Assembly: GCA_018350325.1 (NCBI GenBank)
Contig: JAEVLN010000024.1
Span: forward strand, 403,248-467,247
Direction of reading: 5' to 3'
From: Globodera rostochiensis
Lineage: Eukaryota > Nematoda > Chromadorea > Rhabditida > Heteroderidae
Length of the DNA: 64,000 nt
This document shows, piece by piece, positions 59,503 through 64,000 of this stretch; the stretch's first letter is position 1, and every line of letters starts with the position of its first letter. Under the pieces are notes generated by a model. That model made no database searches. It was not told where the DNA came from and saw only the letters and a list, made by a program, of their open reading frames with translations. A program made the position numbers and the translations under genes.

Positions 59503-59529
59503 GTCAGCGGTGGCGATAGGCGCCGCCGT

Positions 59530-62500
59530 TGAAAATTTTGAATTTTTTAAATTTGCACAAAATTGGAAGGAATGTAATGTATTTTTACAAAAACGTAATC
59601 GACAGAAAAAGTTATATACAAAATTCAATTTTTATTGTTTTTTGTTGAACAATTCTGTCGAAAGATCACATTTTATGTTCATTATCAAGTAACCTTATGC
59701 AAAATATCAAAAATTGTAAAAGGCAGCAAAGCAAATTCAAACAAAGCATCATTGGTCTTTCAAAAAACCACAAATAAAAATGTAAATACATACATATTTG
59801 GGTATAAATGGATGTAGATTAGTATATTTTGACAAATTTTGTTTGTTTAGTTTCTTTAAAAAAAATTAATCCTTCATTTCACTTTTAACAATTATTATAT
59901 TTATTGAAAGCCCCCTTATCTTATGGCGTTCTCTGGGCATGCTTCTCTTTTTTATTTATTTTTTAAATATAACTTTTTCATAAATCTTCACAAGGTTTAA
60001 TTCCTTTATTGATTTTTGAAGATACAATTAAATGATGGATAACTTTTATTTTTACATTACAACCCGTTTTTAACGGGCACATTCATCACAGATCAAATTT
60101 TACTTTCCATTCAACCTTTAAAGAAAATTTTTTTTTTAATATTGATCCTTGTTGTATTTATAAAGATTTTACATTGATTTACTTCTTTTACTAGTTTATC
60201 TTTTGTCAACAAAGTTTATTTCACATTTTTAAATAATACATTTTGTAATTTGTATTTTTTAGTGTTATTTTTTTAAATTAAATATTTTCTTAAAATAAAT
60301 TAATATATACTAAATTTAATGATTATGCTTAATTTATTTTTTGATATCAATTTAATTATTATAACAAAAACTTTACTGAATTGAAAAGTTTTTGATCAAT
60401 TTTTCTGCTTTGTAAATTATAACTAACTTTATTTGGATTTTTATTTGCTTTTTTGTATAATTTAGATGTGAAATGTGATCTTTTTGTTTAGCATATTTAA
60501 AGTTTTATCATATACACTCATATTAGGCACAGTAAATATCTTTACTTATATTTACAGAAATAAGTATTGTTTTTCGTCTTATTTTCTATTATTGGTTTTT
60601 ATTTTGGGCTAAAACTTTGATTCACATTTCGATTAATTATAAATATTTTTACCTGTAATTCATTTTATTTATTGGACATATTTCAATGAGTACAATTATT
60701 AAAATTTAATGCATGTAAATTATTTGTTTTGTATTTTTTAATTTAGTTGAATTTGTTTTAGTGATGTTATCCATTTACTCTTGTACACAGCGATCCATGT
60801 GAAGCCTTTGTTGTCCCATGACTTGCCATTTCAATTTTTCTTATGTTTTGTTATCGGTTTTTATCAAAATTTTTATTATTGAATTTAACATTTTGTTTAT
60901 CAATTTTATTACATATAATATTCATTCTAAACAAAAAGTTGAAGGTTTTTCACCTATTTTATTTATTTGCGGTTGAAACAATTTTTATTTTTGCGTATTT
61001 AAAATATAATTTACAACGTTGTTCTAATATATATTTTAAATCAACCTTATTTTTAGATTTATCTTCAATTGAGTTATTTATTGCATAAGTATGTTCCGAA
61101 TCTGGTAATAAATATTTTAATAAATCATTTACAGGTCTCATGTGTCGCCTATTATTTTATATGCACGGCTAAGCAATTGTTTGGAGCTTTGCCCAGCGAT
61201 AAATACTTTTTGTTTTTTGAATGCAAAAGCGGAAGAGCCAACACCGTTTTGGCACAATAAGCGTCATATTAGTGTCATTTAATATAATACTTTATTTTTA
61301 GACCTTCCATACCCATGATTAATGATAATTTATATTTGTTGAAACATTCATATTTCATTTCGTATTTAATTTAATGCCAACTTGAGACATTTTCAAATTG
61401 TCTATTTAAAGCGTTTTTTGAGATAGAATTATCTCATATAAAAGATGTAGTTAATTATTAGTTTAAAAATTACGCAAAAATAACGCACTTCACTTGTGAC
61501 GGACGTCATTTTTTCTTATTTTATGGATTTTTTTTATAGATCACTAAACGTTTAAAGTTTGTAGTAATAATACCCTATCAAATTTGAGAATATTCATTTG
61601 ATCTGTTAAAAAGTAATTGCAATAAAGCTAAGATGTGTCAGGTTTTTCTTAAAATAATGATTTTCTTTTAGAGAATAGTTAACACGCTACCTTAGAGCTG
61701 TTTGAAGCTTAATTATTTTTTTTAGAAACAAAATATTAATAAAAAATTTCAAAAATGAAGAAGTTGGTTTGTAAATTTGAATTGTTAGATATTTTTTGAT
61801 TTTATTACTGTTTTCTTTTATTGTATACATTTTTGACGAAAAACGCGTTACAACTCTTCTTATTTATTCTTTTTTATAAAATGTTTACTTTTAATTCTTC
61901 GATGTTGAATCAGATTTTGTCATAATCACAGCATGGGGCATCAAAGCCTCGACGTTTTCTGATTGTCTTTGTTTGAGCTCATATTTTATTTACTGTTTTT
62001 TATTCTATACTTGAAAAGTGGTCTCTTTTAGTTTTAAATTTACCATTTGAAATTGAAATGGTAGTTTTTAATATTTATAGTTGGATTTTTTTAGAATTTA
62101 TTTATTTTTATTTTTGCATTTTTGTTTGATTGTATCTGTTTTTTAAAATGCCAATTAATTTATTTTTTTAAAACGATAACCACGGCCTGAGACAAAACTG
62201 CAATGCTCTCATAATTTTTAATAATCGTATTTAAATTTATAATTACGATAATTTAGCAATTGCAATGCCATGATTGTTATTATTTTTGTGTTGTTTTATC
62301 AAATAAGAAATACTGTTTGCAACTTAAATGATTTATCGGTGCCGTTTAGAGTAGAATTAAATTCGAATAAGAGACTTTTATATTTAAGTTTTAATTAACA
62401 GACAAAAATATTCTTACTGGTTTTCTTTTTTTCAGTTTATTTTTGTAAACGTTGGATTGTTTATCTACTGTGCTTGAATATTTTAATTTTTTGGCAAGAT

Positions 62501-62600
62501 ATTTTATTTTATCAAGGCTTAATGGATTTAATGAAGTGTGATTTGTTTTAAACTTTTTATTTTTGGTTATCCGATTAATAAAATTTTAATGTTGTGCTGA
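59530..62600. other. T-rich intergenic DNA with one candidate exon
   Basis: Uniformly T-rich apart from the exon-like stretch at 61135-61260. No repeats of note. Confidence 0.45.
61135..61260 (+). CDS. Possible terminal exon, unidentified
   Basis: Follows AAATCATTTACAG, a good acceptor; a GTATGT donor at 61089 would give a 46-bp intron, a normal nematode size. The frame starting at 61135 is open for 41 codons to TAA with Cys, Lys, Gly and Phe-rich content; a second phase is open too (49 codons). Because the upstream exon cannot be fixed, the frame is undecided. Confidence 0.3.
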   Translation, partial: VSCVAYYFICTAKQLFGALPSDKYFLFFECKSGRANTVLAQ

Positions 62601-62627
62601 CATTCTTTCATTCCCAGCTGCGAAAGT

Positions 62628-62703
62628 GGCTGTGTGGCTAATAGTGAATTGCGTTGCGCTTTCCGATGTAGAAGCGGTGTTTGGGCTCGGGAATGGCACG
62701 ACC
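62628..62703 (+). tRNA. tRNA-like sequence, probably a pseudogene or tRNA-derived SINE head
   Basis: The 76-nt segment has tRNA length. Its ends, GGCTGTG and CACGACC, pair at most positions of an acceptor stem; TGGCTAATAGTG resembles the A box and GGGCTCGGGAATGG a decayed B box (GGTTCGANTCC). A CGCTT/AAGCG stem lies where the anticodon arm should be, but the loop is too long. A GC hairpin (CCGGGCC/GGTCCGG, about 62702-62720) follows. Decay makes a working tRNA unlikely. Confidence 0.35.
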
Positions 62704-62719
62704 GGGCCCTCAGGTCCGG

Positions 62720-64000
62720 GCGCTTCCTTGTTTTCAGTTCCCATGTAGAATCTTAACGTTCGTACCAGAAGCCGTTAGTTGAGTATTTTTTAAGAAACGG
62801 CCGATCGTTTTTTCAGGCGAGCGTTGAAACATTTTACCAAAAAATGATTCTTTAATTTATAATTCAGAATTTTCTTAACAAAAACAGATTAAATTTTAAA
62901 ACATTTCTCCGCACCTCCCATTCCTAAAAAGTTTCAAAAAATTACCATATTTTAATTTTGGTTGTAAATCTCTTAACAAATTGAGTAAAAAGCAAATTAT
63001 CTTCAGAGAGCGTCAATTTGTCTTAAGTGGACTTTTGCTAAGTTAAGAATTCGGGAAGGGACAATTGATTTTATGGTTACCCTTTTTTATTTCAAATATT
63101 TTTTGTGTAAACAACCTTTAGTCCCTCTCGGCTTTCATATTTTAATATAAACATTTTTAATTGGTAAAGAGATTTTATTTATTATTTATAATTTTATTCT
63201 CTCGATGTTTGGTATTTACTTCACGATTGTTTTCATTTTTGAAGCAATACAAGTATAAATGCTTTATTGAGCTTTTACATTATTTATTAACACTTTGTTT
63301 CGTTTGAAGTTTTGTGTCGAAATACAAATTGTGCCGTGGGCAACATAAATTCTGCAAATTATCAAAAAACTCGTCATTGGCCGTGTTGACACGATAATCT
63401 AGTCGAAATGCGCTTCTTTGCTTGCAAGTAGATTTCGGCAACTTTTTCCAGCAATCTAGAAAATGCGATGGAAGCGCAAGAAGCAATACACATTCCTTTT
63501 TTTAAGAAAGTTTTTAAAATTTTTGTATTACAATTTCACCCGATTTATATAGTTCAAAAAGTTGTTTTTTTTTATTTTCAAAATTTTTAATTTAATTAAA
63601 AAATATTGTTATACATTTTACAATTTACATACTTATATTGTTTTTTTAATTCGAATTTTAATAAATTTAAATTTTGGATTATTTAGATATTTGTTTCTTA
63701 AAATATAACCTTTCAAAAAAAATATTAACATTCCAATATCCATAAGATTCTTGAATTAAAGCATAGGGAAAGAAATTTCCATAAATTATTGGTAGCGTAT
63801 TGGATCATTTAATTATATTAACAAATATTCTATAATTGCTGCGCCTTTATTACTTGAGTTACTTGGCCGATAATGTTTCATCTTTAAAACCGCGTAATCA
63901 AACAAGTTTTCATTAAATATTCTATTCTATTTATGATATAGATTAAATTTAATAAATAGTATATGTTTTTTGTACGATATATTTTGACAGTTAATATCTA
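62720..64000. other. T-rich intergenic DNA
   Basis: About 62930-63005 is a copy of the GC-palindrome family lacking its palindrome. A GC-richer block at 63310-63500 is open on the minus strand in two frames (68 codons in one; 36 codons from an ATG near 63492 in the other) and may be a frameshifted gene relic. Otherwise nothing is seen. Confidence 0.4.

Overview
The window is nuclear DNA of a nematode. Three things point there: an exact 22-nt copy of the nematode spliced leader SL1 (36366-36387), a BEL/Pao retroelement carrying a phlebovirus-like envelope region of the kind known from nematode elements such as Tas and Cer7/Cer13, and a two-exon gene whose 62-bp intron ends in TTTTTTCAG. The DNA is very AT-rich and repeat-dense, with almost no intact genes. 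I cannot name the species; the composition and the low-complexity satellites would fit a tylenchid-like nematode, but that is a guess.

Layout. 1-39.4 kb: AT-rich DNA whose + strand is A-rich. It is built largely from same-orientation duplicated blocks (4.7/12.8 kb, 7.6/16.6 kb, 20.0/29.2 kb, 20.8/23.8 kb, 31.9/34.1/36.6 kb) and a 342-bp tandem repeat (15.6-17.0 kb). Set into these are hAT-type MITEs with 8-bp target duplications (8.1 and 21.3 kb), two satellite-bearing insertions that begin with a GC-rich hairpin (10.6-12.8 kb, an almost pure pyrimidine strand; 29.7-30.8 kb), a foldback element (14.5-15.5 kb), a fragment of a bacterial mnmG/gidA gene (about 23.5-23.8 kb), a 133-bp insertion with a 13-bp duplication (19.3 kb), and a 1.07-kb GC-rich insertion containing SL1 and a signal-peptide-like exon (35.5-36.6 kb).

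39.4-46 kb: the base skew flips to T-rich. A tandem-duplicated unit is interrupted by a 4.9-kb BEL/Pao element with a GATTT target duplication. The element has lost protease, reverse transcriptase and RNase H but keeps one long Gag-integrase reading frame, followed by a decayed two-part envelope region. Its 3' LTR has lost its first half.

46-64 kb: T-rich DNA with one well-supported small gene on the minus strand (48966-49513, a 161-aa protein with two membrane segments), a palindromic MITE (50.3 kb), a GC-palindrome repeat family (52.1 and 59.1 kb), a GACCCCGACC minisatellite (52.2 kb), a third hAT-type MITE (58.8 kb), a tRNA-like sequence (62.6 kb), and scattered short GC-rich islands with open frames that may be exons or exon fragments.

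There is no operon or pathway here. The parts relate mainly through insertion history: duplicated AT-rich blocks serve as pre-insertion references that date and delimit several insertions.
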